Assembly (NCBI GenBank): GCA_000755425.1
Contig: BBMT01000006.1
Location: 248,001 to 312,000, forward strand
DNA length: 64,000 nucleotides
Reading direction: 5' to 3'
DNA from: Vibrio maritimus
GTDB lineage: Bacteria > Pseudomonadota > Gammaproteobacteria > Enterobacterales > Vibrionaceae
Shown: in pieces, positions 27,540 through 36,804 of the stretch
How the letters are laid out: each line of letters begins with the position of its first letter
How positions within the stretch are numbered: the stretch's first letter is position 1
Notes under the pieces: model-generated
The model's input: only the letters and a program-made list of their open reading frames with translations
What the model was told of the DNA's origin: nothing
The model's database searches: none
Program-made: the position numbers and the translations under genes

Positions 27540-29930
27540 TTAATTGGTTTCCGTGAAGGATGCCGTGCTAACGCTCTGTCCTTGTGTCACGGCCTGTACC
27601 GCCATTAACACACGCTCTGGTGTTGCTGGGGTATCCAGTTTTGGAATCGCACCATCAACGGCGACATAAGAGATGGCGTCTTTTAACGCGCTCCATACCG
27701 ACATTCCCAGCATGAAAGGCGGTTCGCCCACCGCTTTGGAGTTGAACACGGTGTCTTCAGGGTTACTTCGGTTTTCGAGAAGATGCGTTCTAAAATCGAT
27801 CGGCATGTCAGCAATAGCTGGGATCTTGTAGCTTGCGGGACCATTAGTCATCAAACGTCCTTGCTCGTTCCAGACGAGCTCTTCGGTTGTCAACCAACCC
27901 ACACCCTGTACGAAGCCACCTTCTACCTGACCAATGTCAATGGCAGGGTTAAGCGATGCGCCTACATCATGCAAGATATCCACGCGCAAGATTTTGTATT
28001 CACCAGTGAGGGTATCGATGATGACTTCTGAACACGACGCGCCGTAAGCGTAGTAATAGAACGGGCGACCACGTGCTTTTTCATGGTCATAGTAAATTTT
28101 AGGCGTGCGATAAAAACCTGTGCTCGATAGCGAAATTTGGTTCATCCACGCTAGTTGTGCAAAGTCGGCAAATGTCATGATCTGCTCACGAATTTGTACC
28201 ATGCCATTTTTAAACAGAACTTCTTCAGGGGTGACTTTAAAATGAGAAGAAGCAAACTCAATCAGACGCTGTTTGATGGTTATTGCTGCGTTTTGTGCGG
28301 CTTTACCGTTGAGATCGGCGCCCGATGAGGCCGCCGTGGGCGAGGTGTTCGGCACCTTGTCGGTGTTGGTAGCGGTGATTTGGATACGGTCAACATCTAC
28401 TTGAAACTCCTCTGCAACGATTTGCGCTACTTTGATATTCAGACCTTGCCCCATCTCAGTACCACCGTGGTTTAGGTGAATACTGCCATCGGTATAGATA
28501 TGAATAAGTGCGCCTGCTTGGTTTAGGAAGGTGGCGGTAAACGAGATACCAAATTTGACGGGTGTGATAGACAAACCTTTTTTCAAAATTGGACTGTTTT
28601 TGTTGAACTCAGCGATCTCTTTACGTCTTGCGTGGTAATCACTGCTTTGCTCTAACTGCTCAGTGATTTCAGGAAGGAAGTTATCTTCTACGGTTTGATA
28701 ATAGTGGGTAACGTTTCGACCTTCTTCGCCGTAGTAGTTGGCTTTACGGACTTCTAACGGGTCTTTGTTTAGGTAGCGTGCGATCTCATCCATGATGTGT
28801 TCAATGGTCATCATCCCCTGAGGACCACCAAAACCACGGTAAGCTGTGTTCGACGCCGTATTGGTTTTGCAGCGGTGTCCGGTAACGGTCGCATCACCTA
28901 AGTAATAAGCATTGTCAGAGTGGAACATGGCACGGTCGACAATCGAGCTCGACAGATCTGGCGAGTAGCCACAGTTACCGGCGACAACAATATCGGCACC
29001 TTGAATCACGCCATTATCATCAAACCCAATCTTATATTGGTTGTAGAATGGGTGACGTTTACCGGTCATGGTCATATCTTCATTACGAAGCAGTCGCATC
29101 TTGGTTGGTCGACCTGTCAAATGAGCGATCACTGCCGCCATACAAGCAGGCGCGGCCGCTTGTGTTTCTTTACCACCAAAACCGCCACCCATGCGACGCA
29201 TGTCGATCACCACTTTGTGCATTGCAACGCCGAGTACCTCGGAGACCAGCTTTTGGACTTCTGTTGGGTTTTGTGTAGAGGTATAAACAATCATGCCACC
29301 GTCTTCGGTTGGCATAACGCTGCTAACTTGTGTTTCGAGATAGAAGTGTTCTTGACCGCCAATTTCGATTTCACCCTCGATGACGTGTTTGGCGTTAGCA
29401 AGGGCTTTGGCTGAGTCACCGCGCTTTTGCTGGTGGCTTTCTGTCACGAAATGCTTTTTCGCTAGTGCTTCTTTAACATCCAGAATGGCAGGCAGTGGTT
29501 CGTATTCAACGATGGCTGCGTGTGCTGCTTTTCTTGCAGTTTCAAGATCGCTAGCCGCCACTGCGATGACAGGCTGCCCGTAGTACTCGACGATGCCATC
29601 GGCAAGCAGAGGATCACCTGGAAGGATAGCGCCAATATCAAGCTGCCCTGGCACGTCTTTGGACGTAATCGCGATAGCAACGCCAGCGAAATCATAACAA
29701 GGAGATACGTCTATCTTAGTGATTTTTGCGTGTGCTTGTGTGCTCAGTAGCGCGTAGACATGAAGTTGGTTTGGGAACTCAAGTCTGTCGTCGATATAGA
29801 CGGCCTCACCCGTCACTTGTTTTGGTGCGCTATCGTGCTTAACACTCTTACCGACACCTGTTTTAAGATCTTGTTTGACGATAGCAACCATCTCTTCGTG
29901 AGTCAGCTGCTGGTGATTCACATTAGACAT
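27540..29930 (-). CDS. xdhB: Xanthine dehydrogenase, molybdopterin-binding subunit
   Basis: Large catalytic subunit oxidising hypoxanthine/xanthine to urate. An intact 796-residue protein. Mo-cofactor motifs include RRMGGGFGGKETQAA, AYRGFGGPQGM, NHGGTEMGQGLNIKVAQI and, at the active site, KAVGEPPFMLGMSVW (catalytic Glu in GEPP). It overlaps the end of xdhA by 8 bp. Confidence 0.95.
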   Translation of the reverse strand: MSNVNHQQLTHEEMVAIVKQDLKTGVGKSVKHDSAPKQVTGEAVYIDDRLEFPNQLHVYALLSTQAHAKITKIDVSPCYDFAGVAIAITSKDVPGQLDIGAILPGDPLLADGIVEYYGQPVIAVAASDLETARKAAHAAIVEYEPLPAILDVKEALAKKHFVTESHQQKRGDSAKALANAKHVIEGEIEIGGQEHFYLETQVSSVMPTEDGGMIVYTSTQNPTEVQKLVSEVLGVAMHKVVIDMRRMGGGFGGKETQAAAPACMAAVIAHLTGRPTKMRLLRNEDMTMTGKRHPFYNQYKIGFDDNGVIQGADIVVAGNCGYSPDLSSSIVDRAMFHSDNAYYLGDATVTGHRCKTNTASNTAYRGFGGPQGMMTIEHIMDEIARYLNKDPLEVRKANYYGEEGRNVTHYYQTVEDNFLPEITEQLEQSSDYHARRKEIAEFNKNSPILKKGLSITPVKFGISFTATFLNQAGALIHIYTDGSIHLNHGGTEMGQGLNIKVAQIVAEEFQVDVDRIQITATNTDKVPNTSPTAASSGADLNGKAAQNAAITIKQRLIEFASSHFKVTPEEVLFKNGMVQIREQIMTFADFAQLAWMNQISLSSTGFYRTPKIYYDHEKARGRPFYYYAYGASCSEVIIDTLTGEYKILRVDILHDVGASLNPAIDIGQVEGGFVQGVGWLTTEELVWNEQGRLMTNGPASYKIPAIADMPIDFRTHLLENRSNPEDTVFNSKAVGEPPFMLGMSVWSALKDAISYVAVDGAIPKLDTPATPERVLMAVQAVTQGQSVSTASFTETN

Positions 29931-31368
29931 AAGATGTTACCCTCGTTTCAATCAGATTGTTGGTGTTATTGGTTTCAATGTAATAGCGTTTGAGCATATT
30001 GGCGGCGGTGAGGCTTCGGTAATTTTGGCTTGCGCGAAAATCTGATAGAGGCTCAAAGTCGTTACTGAGTACTTCCATTGCCTTGCTAATGGTCTCTTCA
30101 TTCCAAGGCTGCCCGACTAACGTTTGCTCACAAGATATTGCGCGTTTAGGTGTTGCAGCCATACCACCAAAGGCGATACGAGCACTCACTACATTGTTAT
30201 CTTCCACCTCAATGCGGAAAGCACCACAAACTGCTGAAATATCGTCATCTAAACGTTTAGAGAGCTTGTAAGCTCGGAATGTGCTTGATGATGGTTTAGG
30301 TATAAAGATTTTTTCAATGAACTCGCTAGGCTGCTGCGCTGTGACTTTGTAGCTAATGAAGTAGTCCTCAATAGGCATAACACGTATTTCATCACCACAG
30401 CGTAGTTGAATGGTTGCATCCAGTGCGATGAGCAAAGGCGGTGTGTCACCGATTGGCGAAGCGTTAGCAATATTGCCGCCTATGGTGCCTTGGTTTCTAA
30501 CTTGCAAAGAGGCGAAGCGGTGCAACAGTTCACCGAAGTCGGGGTAGTGCTTATTTAGTAGCGTATAGGCATCGCTGATTGGCAGGTTTGCACCAATCTC
30601 TAAGCTGTCTTCTGTCTCTTGGCAGACTTTCATCTCTTCGACAAGATTTACGCTGATGAGCGTTTCTATCTCGCGATGAAACTGAGTGACTTCGAGTGCT
30701 AAATCTGTTCCGCCAGCAACCAACTTGGCTTGCGGGTGTGCCTTGTAGAGCTTGGCAAGTTCGTCAGTGGTTTTTGGAGAGAACGCGGTGAGGTGTCCAA
30801 GACGCAGACTCGCTTCTTCATTTTGGATTTTTTCTAGCTTAGCGATGGTCGCTCGTTCAAGCTCCGAGAACTGGTCAACGATTTGCTCTTCCGAACACAG
30901 TGACAAAGCAGAATCTACGATAGGTCGATATCCTGTACAACGGCAGAGATTGCCCGCCAGTGACTCCATCACATCGGCTTTGTTAGCATTCGGCTTGTTC
31001 TTAGTAAGTGCGAACATCGACATGATGAATCCAGGCGTACAGTAGCCGCACTGAGAGCCGTGAAAGTCGACAATGGCTTGTTGAACTGGGTGAAGTGACT
31101 TATCACGGGCTTGCAGATCTTCTACCGTGATAAGTTGCTTACCATGAAGAGCAGAAATGAAAGTTAGGCAGGAGTTAACGCTGCGGTACTCTAGCTTGCC
31201 ATCGACGAGCTCACCGAGAACTACGGTACATGCACCGCAATCACCAGAACCGCATCCTTCCTTAGTGCCTGTTTTATTCACATGAGTGCGCAGATAGTTC
31301 AGCACCGTCATGTTTGGGGAGACATTTACTTCCTGTCTGATTTCTTGATTGAGTAAAAAGGTAATCAA
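29923..31368 (-). CDS. xdhA: Xanthine dehydrogenase, FeS/FAD subunit
   Basis: Small subunit carrying two 2Fe-2S clusters and FAD. An intact 481-residue protein. Cluster ligands are in EGCGSGDCGACTVV...NSCL and CGYCTPGFIMSM...NLCRCTGYRPI. The FAD domain shows KLVAGGTDLALEVTQ and GTIGGNIANASPIGD. First gene of xdhA-B-C-guaD; three RutR-like boxes lie 39-133 bp upstream of its ATG. Confidence 0.95.
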   Translation of the reverse strand: MITFLLNQEIRQEVNVSPNMTVLNYLRTHVNKTGTKEGCGSGDCGACTVVLGELVDGKLEYRSVNSCLTFISALHGKQLITVEDLQARDKSLHPVQQAIVDFHGSQCGYCTPGFIMSMFALTKNKPNANKADVMESLAGNLCRCTGYRPIVDSALSLCSEEQIVDQFSELERATIAKLEKIQNEEASLRLGHLTAFSPKTTDELAKLYKAHPQAKLVAGGTDLALEVTQFHREIETLISVNLVEEMKVCQETEDSLEIGANLPISDAYTLLNKHYPDFGELLHRFASLQVRNQGTIGGNIANASPIGDTPPLLIALDATIQLRCGDEIRVMPIEDYFISYKVTAQQPSEFIEKIFIPKPSSSTFRAYKLSKRLDDDISAVCGAFRIEVEDNNVVSARIAFGGMAATPKRAISCEQTLVGQPWNEETISKAMEVLSNDFEPLSDFRASQNYRSLTAANMLKRYYIETNNTNNLIETRVTSYV

Positions 31369-31406
31369 GAGACCTCCTTGTACAGTGTATTCTTGAAATT
31401 ATTTTT

Positions 31407-31422
31407 CTGACCTTCGGGTCAA
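31407..31422. promoter_or_regulatory. RutR-like box 1 (xdhA promoter)
   Basis: CTGACCTTCGGGTCAA has the 6-4-6 layout of TTGACC-N4-GGTCAA with one end mismatch. Its start is 28 bp from that of box 2. Confidence 0.6.
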
Positions 31423-31434
31423 TAATTGGCTAAA

Positions 31435-31450
31435 TTGACCACGAGGTCAA
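31435..31450. promoter_or_regulatory. RutR-like box 2 (xdhA promoter)
   Basis: TTGACCACGAGGTCAA is a perfect 6-bp inverted repeat. It differs at one position from the E. coli RutR consensus TTGACCA-N2-TGGTCAA. The candidate binder is the TetR protein at 11887. Confidence 0.7.
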
Positions 31451-31485
31451 CTATTAATTTACAAGTTGGCAACATTTCTAATGGG

Positions 31486-31501
31486 TTGAGATCGAGGTCA
31501 A
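31486..31501. promoter_or_regulatory. RutR-like box 3 (xdhA promoter)
   Basis: TTGAGATCGAGGTCAA has one intact and one degenerate arm in the same 6-4-6 layout. Confidence 0.45.
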
Positions 31502-31778
31502 ATTGGAAACAGGGGCTAGGTTGTTGGTTTGAACGGAGATATTTAGAGCAGTGTGTCGACCTATTCGATACAAAAATTCATTGTGGAAACATGTATGAAT
31601 TTTTGGCGTCGATGTCGTCATCCCCTTGCAGAAGGGAGCCTTTTGTAGCGTGTTGAAAAGCCGATTTGGTAAGGCATGTAAATGTTTAGGGGGAGCTACC
31701 CGCATCTGGAAATCCTCACTTGCGTGAGGATGATGAATTAATTTGGGTATTACAGTTTAGTTTTAGCGCAGTTCTAAG
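31502..31778. other. Intergenic region without a convincing gene
   Basis: I see no coding region with codon character or a family match. It holds only a hairpin, ATCCTCAC/GTGAGGAT at 31712-31731, without a following T-run on the plus strand. It separates the xdh promoter from the end of the GntR gene. Confidence 0.5.
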
Positions 31779-32517
31779 TTAGCTCGCTTTGTTCTTCAAG
31801 ACATCTGAGAACACGACATGCAGGTCGTTAGAAGCGGTGCTGTCATCTAAGTTGAGCTTAGAGCGAATATGCTCAAGGTGCTCGCCCATTAGAGCTAGCG
31901 CTTTTTGTTTATCGCCCGTCTCGATTGCGTTGAGCAACTCGCTATGTTCATCCTGAGAGCAATTTGAGTGGTTGCCGGTTTCATACATGGCAATAAGCAA
32001 GGAAGACTGCGATACAACACTTCTTTGGAAGGCTAATAGAGGTGCGTTGTCTGCCATTTCAGCGAGTTTGATATGGAACTCACCAGAGAGTCTTAGTCCT
32101 TTACCGTAATCGTCTTGGGCAAAAGCTTGGTTTTCTTCTTCTACTAGTTTTCGACATTCATCTATTTGTAACTTGGTTGCATTCTCTACAGCCAGTTCGA
32201 TGATTGCGATTTCTAGTACTTCCCGAGCTTTGAATATCTGTTTCGCTTCCTCAACAGAAGGGGCTGAAACAGTCGCGCCTCGGTTAGGTTTGATATCAAT
32301 AACCTTCTCAATGGAGAGTCTTAGTAAGGCACGGCGGATAATGGTTCTGCTAACGCCAAAGATTTCGGCCAACGCTTCTTCACTGAGCTTGGTGGCGGGC
32401 GGCAATCGCTGCTCGAGGATAGCATCGAAAATATGACAATAGACCACGTCGTCTTGTGTCTGTCCTGCGACTTTGGTTTTGACACCCTTATTGACTTGAG
32501 TTTTTCAGGTTTCCCAT
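31779..32517 (-). CDS. GntR-family regulator with FCD domain (frameshift near the start)
   Basis: About 246 residues. The winged HTH (KLSEEALAEIFGVSRTIIRRALLRL, then VIDIKPNRGATVS) is followed by an all-helical FCD ligand domain with metal-type histidines (FHIKLAEMA, EHSELLNAI, HLEHI). An uninterrupted reading begins at GTG 32447, but the preceding in-frame text KTQVNKGVKTKVAGQTQDD belongs to the protein. ATG 32517 plus one lost A near 32503 restores a normal start. A TTGTATACAA box lies 55 bp upstream and also at aceB and uraH/puuE, so it probably regulates purine and glyoxylate genes and itself. Confidence 0.83.
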
Positions 32518-32571
32518 TGGATTACAGCACTCTACAGTTTTCGTTCCTTGTTAAGACAATAATACTTCACT

Positions 32572-32581
32572 TTGTATACAA
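32572..32581. promoter_or_regulatory. TTGTATACAA palindrome, gntR promoter
   Basis: Exact palindrome upstream of the GntR/FCD gene, as expected for autoregulation. This is the main reason to link the 10-bp box to this protein. Confidence 0.6.
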
Positions 32582-32681
32582 ATAGCCACTATGACTAGGT
32601 TTTGTGAGACGACCTGCAATATTGACAGCAAGGAGGGGACGGAGAGATTTGATTGAGTGAGAAGGAGGGCAGCTTCCCTCC

Positions 32682-32894
32682 TTACTTAAGACGAATAGCG
32701 TTTGTTTTAGATGCCGAAATCGTAGCTTGGTAGATATCGGATAAGGTTTTGGGTTTTTTGCTACGTTTTGGCTGCGCTGGGTGATATTGAGTTTCTAATG
32801 CTTCAGCGTGAGCTTGCGCGGATTTCATGAATTCAGGGTTGGCCATCGCTTTTTTACGCAGCTCGTTGATGCGTTCTAGTCTTTCTTGCAACAT
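32682..32894 (-). CDS. Small protein behind LexA-like boxes
   Basis: A 70-residue basic protein (MLQERLERINELRKKAMANPEFMKSAQAHAEAL...) with a helical N-terminal half and a Lys/Arg-rich tail (PKRSKKPKTL). No family recognised; no signal peptide. Two CTGT-N8-CCAG elements lie 20-63 bp upstream of its ATG, suggesting SOS control. Small size and basic tail would suit a nucleic-acid or protein-binding modulator; that is inference. Confidence 0.65.
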   Translation of the reverse strand: MLQERLERINELRKKAMANPEFMKSAQAHAEALETQYHPAQPKRSKKPKTLSDIYQATISASKTNAIRLK

Positions 32895-32913
32895 AACTAC
32901 ACCTCATGAATTA

Positions 32914-32929
32914 CTGTATGTAAAACCAG
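32914..32929. promoter_or_regulatory. LexA-like box 1
   Basis: CTGTATGTAAAACCAG fits CTGT-N8-ACAG with one mismatch. The 20-bp context (32912-32931) differs from the E. coli SOS consensus at two positions. It is 20 bp upstream of the small gene's start. Confidence 0.65.
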
Positions 32930-32941
32930 TATATGTAGTAA

Positions 32942-32957
32942 CTGTATAAAGATCCAG
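32942..32957. promoter_or_regulatory. LexA-like box 2
   Basis: CTGTATAAAGATCCAG repeats the CTGT-N8-CCAG pattern 28 bp from box 1. Tandem LexA sites are typical of tightly held SOS genes. Confidence 0.55.
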
Positions 32958-33457
32958 TATTTAAACATAATCATCGGTATTTTTGTGCCAAGCAGGCTAA
33001 GAGAGGGGAAATTGAGATGTGTGCTAGAGTTAAATTTGACTTAAAAGTTGCAAAACCTGACTACGATATGTGATTTAGATCAAACAATTGTGATTGTGTG
33101 AGGGTACATAAATTGAGCGCTTTAACAAAAGTGCTGCAGTCAATTGCATTTGGTTGGCTATCTTTTTGCTATCGTTGATTTTGTGGGTTATCAAGGTGTT
33201 AAAATTACTACTGTTTGTTCTAAATATATGAAAATAAAGCCTATTAGTTAACTAAGGCGTTTTTTTGAACAATGTTTTTCACAGATTATCATTACGAGTA
33301 AAGTATTTCTTAGTGCAATGACTGGTTAACTATTCATGCTTATTGCGTAAAGATTGTTAAAATTTGTGACAGGCGAGCGTTGTCGGTATAGTCTCGGCCA
33401 ACTACGAAAATGTGTCTAATTGTTTCAAGAAGACATCAGTTAAGGAGATTTATCGAC
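32958..33457. other. Long AT-rich leader upstream of the DUF819 permease
   Basis: No gene seen. A CRP-like site TGTGATTTAGATCAAA is at 33069-33084. The rest is AT-rich with no clear hairpin-plus-T-run. The length suggests distal promoters or a long leader for the gene at 33458. Confidence 0.45.
33069..33084. promoter_or_regulatory. CRP-like site
   Basis: TGTGATTTAGATCAAA matches TGTGA-N6-TCACA at nine of ten conserved positions. It lies 374 bp before the DUF819 start, so a role in its expression is uncertain. Confidence 0.4.
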
Positions 33458-34690
33458 ATGATCGCTAATGATGCTGTCATTATGGGTTTACTAGCCGTTA
33501 TCCTAGGCGCTGTTTTTATTACTGAAAGCAGTAGCAACCCTCTATGGAAAAAATTCTATTCCGTCGTCCCTGGCCTGTTGCTGTGTTACTTTCTACCGTC
33601 ATTGCTCAATACTACTGGTTTGATTGATGGCTCGGCGTCTAACTTGTACTTCGTTGCAAGTCGCTATCTTCTTCCTGGCGCACTAGTGCTGCTCATTGTC
33701 TCTGCTGATCTTAAGAAGATCTTTGGTCTTGGCTCTAAAGCCGTCATAATGTTCTTGACGGGTACGCTAGGTATTATTATCGGCGGACCTGCGGCGATTG
33801 TTATTCTCGATTTTATCAACCCTGATCTTGTTTCTGGTGATGTGTGGCGCGGCCTTACTACCGTTGCAGGCTCATGGATTGGTGGCGGTGCTAACCAAGC
33901 GGCGATGAAAGAAGTGTTTGGTGTGGGTGACCAGTTGTTCTCTGCAATGATCACCGTTGACGTTATCTGTGCCAACATTTGGATGGCAATCCTGCTGATT
34001 ATGGCTGGACGTCAGAAGAAAATGGACGCGTGGCTAAAAGCAGACACTACATCCATTGATGAGCTTAAAGAGACAGTGGCGAAGTACGAAGAAGAGAACT
34101 CTCGTCCAATCACGACAACGGATATGATGAAGGTTGTTGCTATCGCATTTGGTCTAACGGGTTTGGCTCACTTTGGTGCGGACATTATTGCACCTTGGAT
34201 TGCGACCAATGCGCCTGAGCTTGAGAAGTACAGCCTTACTTCCGGTTTCTTCTGGTTAATCGTATTGGTTACCACGTTTGCACTTATTGCTTCTACGTTT
34301 AAATCTGCGCGCACTCTAGAGCACGCTGGCGCATCAAAAATCGGTTCTGCATTCATCTATATTCTTGTCGCGACCATTGGTATGCAAATGGATGTGACAG
34401 CAATTCTTGATAACCCAGGTTACTTCTTCATTGGTATCACTTGGTTGACGATTCACGCACTGCTAATGATCGGTGTTGCGAAGCTGATTAAAGCGCCGTT
34501 GTTCTTTATGGCAGTAGGTAGCCAAGCGAACGTCGGGGGCGCAGCATCAGCGCCTGTGGTTGCAGCGGCTTTCCACCCGTCACTTGCGCCAGTGGGTATC
34601 TTGATGGCTGTATTAGGCTATGCGCTCGGTACGTATGGCGCTTATATCTGCGGCATCATTATGCAGGCTGCTGTAGGTGTTGTCGGCTAA
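33458..34690 (+). CDS. DUF819-family membrane protein
   Basis: A 410-residue inner-membrane protein of the DUF819 (YjcL) family with about ten helices in an inverted-repeat layout. Typical are AGSWIGGGANQAAMKEVFG and VGSQANVGGAASAPVVAAAFHPSLAPVG, resembling two pore-loop GGG(A/S)N motifs of sodium-coupled carriers. The ATG at 33458 follows TAAGGAG. Substrate unknown; a carboxylate or amino acid is a guess. Confidence 0.85.
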   Translation: MIANDAVIMGLLAVILGAVFITESSSNPLWKKFYSVVPGLLLCYFLPSLLNTTGLIDGSASNLYFVASRYLLPGALVLLIVSADLKKIFGLGSKAVIMFLTGTLGIIIGGPAAIVILDFINPDLVSGDVWRGLTTVAGSWIGGGANQAAMKEVFGVGDQLFSAMITVDVICANIWMAILLIMAGRQKKMDAWLKADTTSIDELKETVAKYEEENSRPITTTDMMKVVAIAFGLTGLAHFGADIIAPWIATNAPELEKYSLTSGFFWLIVLVTTFALIASTFKSARTLEHAGASKIGSAFIYILVATIGMQMDVTAILDNPGYFFIGITWLTIHALLMIGVAKLIKAPLFFMAVGSQANVGGAASAPVVAAAFHPSLAPVGILMAVLGYALGTYGAYICGIIMQAAVGVVG

Positions 34691-34716
34691 TCAATTACCA
34701 CTCATCATCAAGTTGT

Positions 34717-34747
34717 AAAAAGCAGTGCCTTTGAGCACTGCTTTTTT
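34717..34747 (+). terminator. Terminator after DUF819 gene
   Basis: An 11-bp stem AAAAGCAGTGC/GCACTGCTTTT with a T-run. Confidence 0.85.
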
Positions 34748-34782
34748 AACGTCGTCTGATCTGTGGTAGGTTCTGCTGTTAG

Positions 34783-36275
34783 CTATTCCGTTGCCTGCTG
34801 CAATTTCTGCTTTTTCTTCATACGTAAGGTTGAATACACAGAAAATACCGCCAGTACAATAAACGCTAGTGCGATTGGTCTTTCATATAAGAATGACCAG
34901 CTGTTATCGTACATAAGCAACGCTTTTCTCAGGTTGGTTTCAGCCATAGGTCCTAAGATTATCGCCAGCAGAATGGGTGAAGAAGGTATCTCTAGTTTGC
35001 CGAGGACGAACCCAAGGAAACCAAAACCAATTGCAATACCTACATCAAACATAGAGTTGTTGATGGCATAAGCCCCAACGACTGACAAAAAGATGATGAT
35101 AGGAATCATGAGTATCTTCGGCACCTCAATGATACGGCAGAAGAAACGAATACCGATTAACCCTACGATCAGCATGACCAAGTTAGCGACCAGCATTGAG
35201 CTAAACACGCCATAAACGACTTCTGGGCTTTGTGCGAATAGCAGAGGACCTGGTGTTAAACCTTGAACAATCAGAGCCCCAAGCAAGACAGCGGCAACCG
35301 CATCTCCTGGAACGCCGAGAGTAAGCAGCGGCACTAGTGAGCCTCCCGTTACGCCGTTGTTGCCCGCTTCTGCGGCTGCGAGTCCTCGTACCGACCTTTA
35401 CCAAATTCTTCTGGGTTTTTCGACGAACGTTTTGCTTCGTTGTAGCAAACGAACGCGGATATATCTGCGCCAGCACCGGGTACGGAGCCAATCGAAGTCC
35501 CCAACAAGCCACTTTTGACTGCCGTTGGCATCATCTCTTTAAGATCTTTTTTGCTCATTAGGCTTCGGTCGAATTTAGGCTTCGCCATTTTCTTTTCAGA
35601 CGTAATTTTTTCGATTTGATTCAGCGCTTCGGACAGCGCAAATAAACCGATTAGCACAGGGATAACGTTGATACCGCTGTATAGATCCATGACGCCAAAG
35701 GTAAACCTAGGGACGCTACTAATAGGATCTAGGCCGACGGTTGAAATAAGGAGTCCAATCGCACCAGCAAGCAAGCCCTTGAGAATATTTTGAGCTGAGA
35801 CGCTAGCGATGATTGTTAAGCCAAACACAGCCAAGGCAAAATACTCAGGTGCGTTAAATCTAAGAGCAAAGTCTGCCAAAAGTGGTGAAATACCGATAAG
35901 AACAATGGTACTGATTAAGCCACCTGTAAATGAGGCCACTGCGGAAATACTTAACGCCCGTGCTGCCTGTCCTTTGGCTGCGAGTGTATGCCCATCTAAA
36001 ACGGTTGCTGCGGACGCTGGCGTGCCTGGAGTTTTTAGCAAAATAGCCGCAATAGAGCCTCCGTATATACCACCGATATAAACACCAATAAGCATTACGA
36101 GAGCGGCGGTTGGCTCCATACCGAAAGTGAAAGGGAGCAAGATAGCTACACCCATCGTTGCGGTTAAGCCAGGTAGTGCTCCAAGGATAATTCCCCCAAG
36201 TACACCAAACACCAGTACGGGAAGAACTGAGAAACTAAATGCGACCGCTAGGCCATTAACCAAATGTTCAAACAT
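34783..36275 (-). CDS. Tripartite tricarboxylate transporter, TctA subunit (frameshift)
   Basis: Large membrane subunit of a TctABC secondary transporter, about 498 residues and some twelve helices. The TctA signatures GALPGLTATMGVAILLPFTFG, GIYGGSIAAILLKTPGTPAS and VPGAGADISAFVCYNEAKR are visible. One G is lost near 35384 (GKGRYE/GLAAAEAGNNGVTGGSL). It follows tctB by about 10 bp. Carboxylate substrate not predictable. Confidence 0.9.
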
Positions 36276-36284
36276 AGCGGCCTC

Positions 36285-36731
36285 CTAAAATAATAAACCT
36301 TCTGGTAAAGCGATGATAAACACCTCACCAAACAGATAGTAAATTCCATAAACGAATGCCCATGCAACGGCATAGTAGAGCGGCTTTTTAACCTTGAATA
36401 CAACGAGATAGATGGTGAATGCGATAAATGATGCAATGAGGTATCCCACTACATTGATTAATAGAGCATAGCCACCTAAAAATGCGAGACCAAACAGCGA
36501 TAATTTGGTAAAAATCGGCAGCTCTTCTTTGACGAGCTGTTTTTGCACCACATGTTGGACAATCAGTACACCTGATAGAAGAATGATGGCGATAGCGACA
36601 ACGCTAGGAAAAAATTTGGCATCTACGCTCGCATCTTGAAAACGAGGCTCTGCAAATTGACTTATGAAGTAAAGGCTTAGAGCGCCAAAGATGATCATAA
36701 GTGAAGGGAAAATAACATGACGACTTTTCAT
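36285..36731 (-). CDS. Tripartite tricarboxylate transporter, TctB subunit
   Basis: A 148-residue small membrane subunit with four helices (SLMIIFGALSLYFISQF, VVAIAIILLSGVLIVQHV). It shows the usual poor sequence conservation; identification rests on size, topology and position between tctC and tctA. Confidence 0.87.
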   Translation of the reverse strand: MKSRHVIFPSLMIIFGALSLYFISQFAEPRFQDASVDAKFFPSVVAIAIILLSGVLIVQHVVQKQLVKEELPIFTKLSLFGLAFLGGYALLINVVGYLIASFIAFTIYLVVFKVKKPLYYAVAWAFVYGIYYLFGEVFIIALPEGLLF

Positions 36732-36804
36732 AGACTCACCTCAACTGCGTGAGAGATGCGGGGAGAGAAACGCCCCCGCAGGTGATACAAACTAAATGAA
36801 TGAA

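Noticed and set aside
28920..29414. A 164-codon plus-strand frame opposite xdhB
   Set aside because: Antisense shadow of an intact, strongly conserved gene; no RBS or family match.
31426..31656. A 76-codon plus-strand frame between xdhA and the GntR gene
   Set aside because: Cys/Arg/Ser-rich composition, no RBS, overlaps the RutR-like boxes; looks like noncoding DNA.
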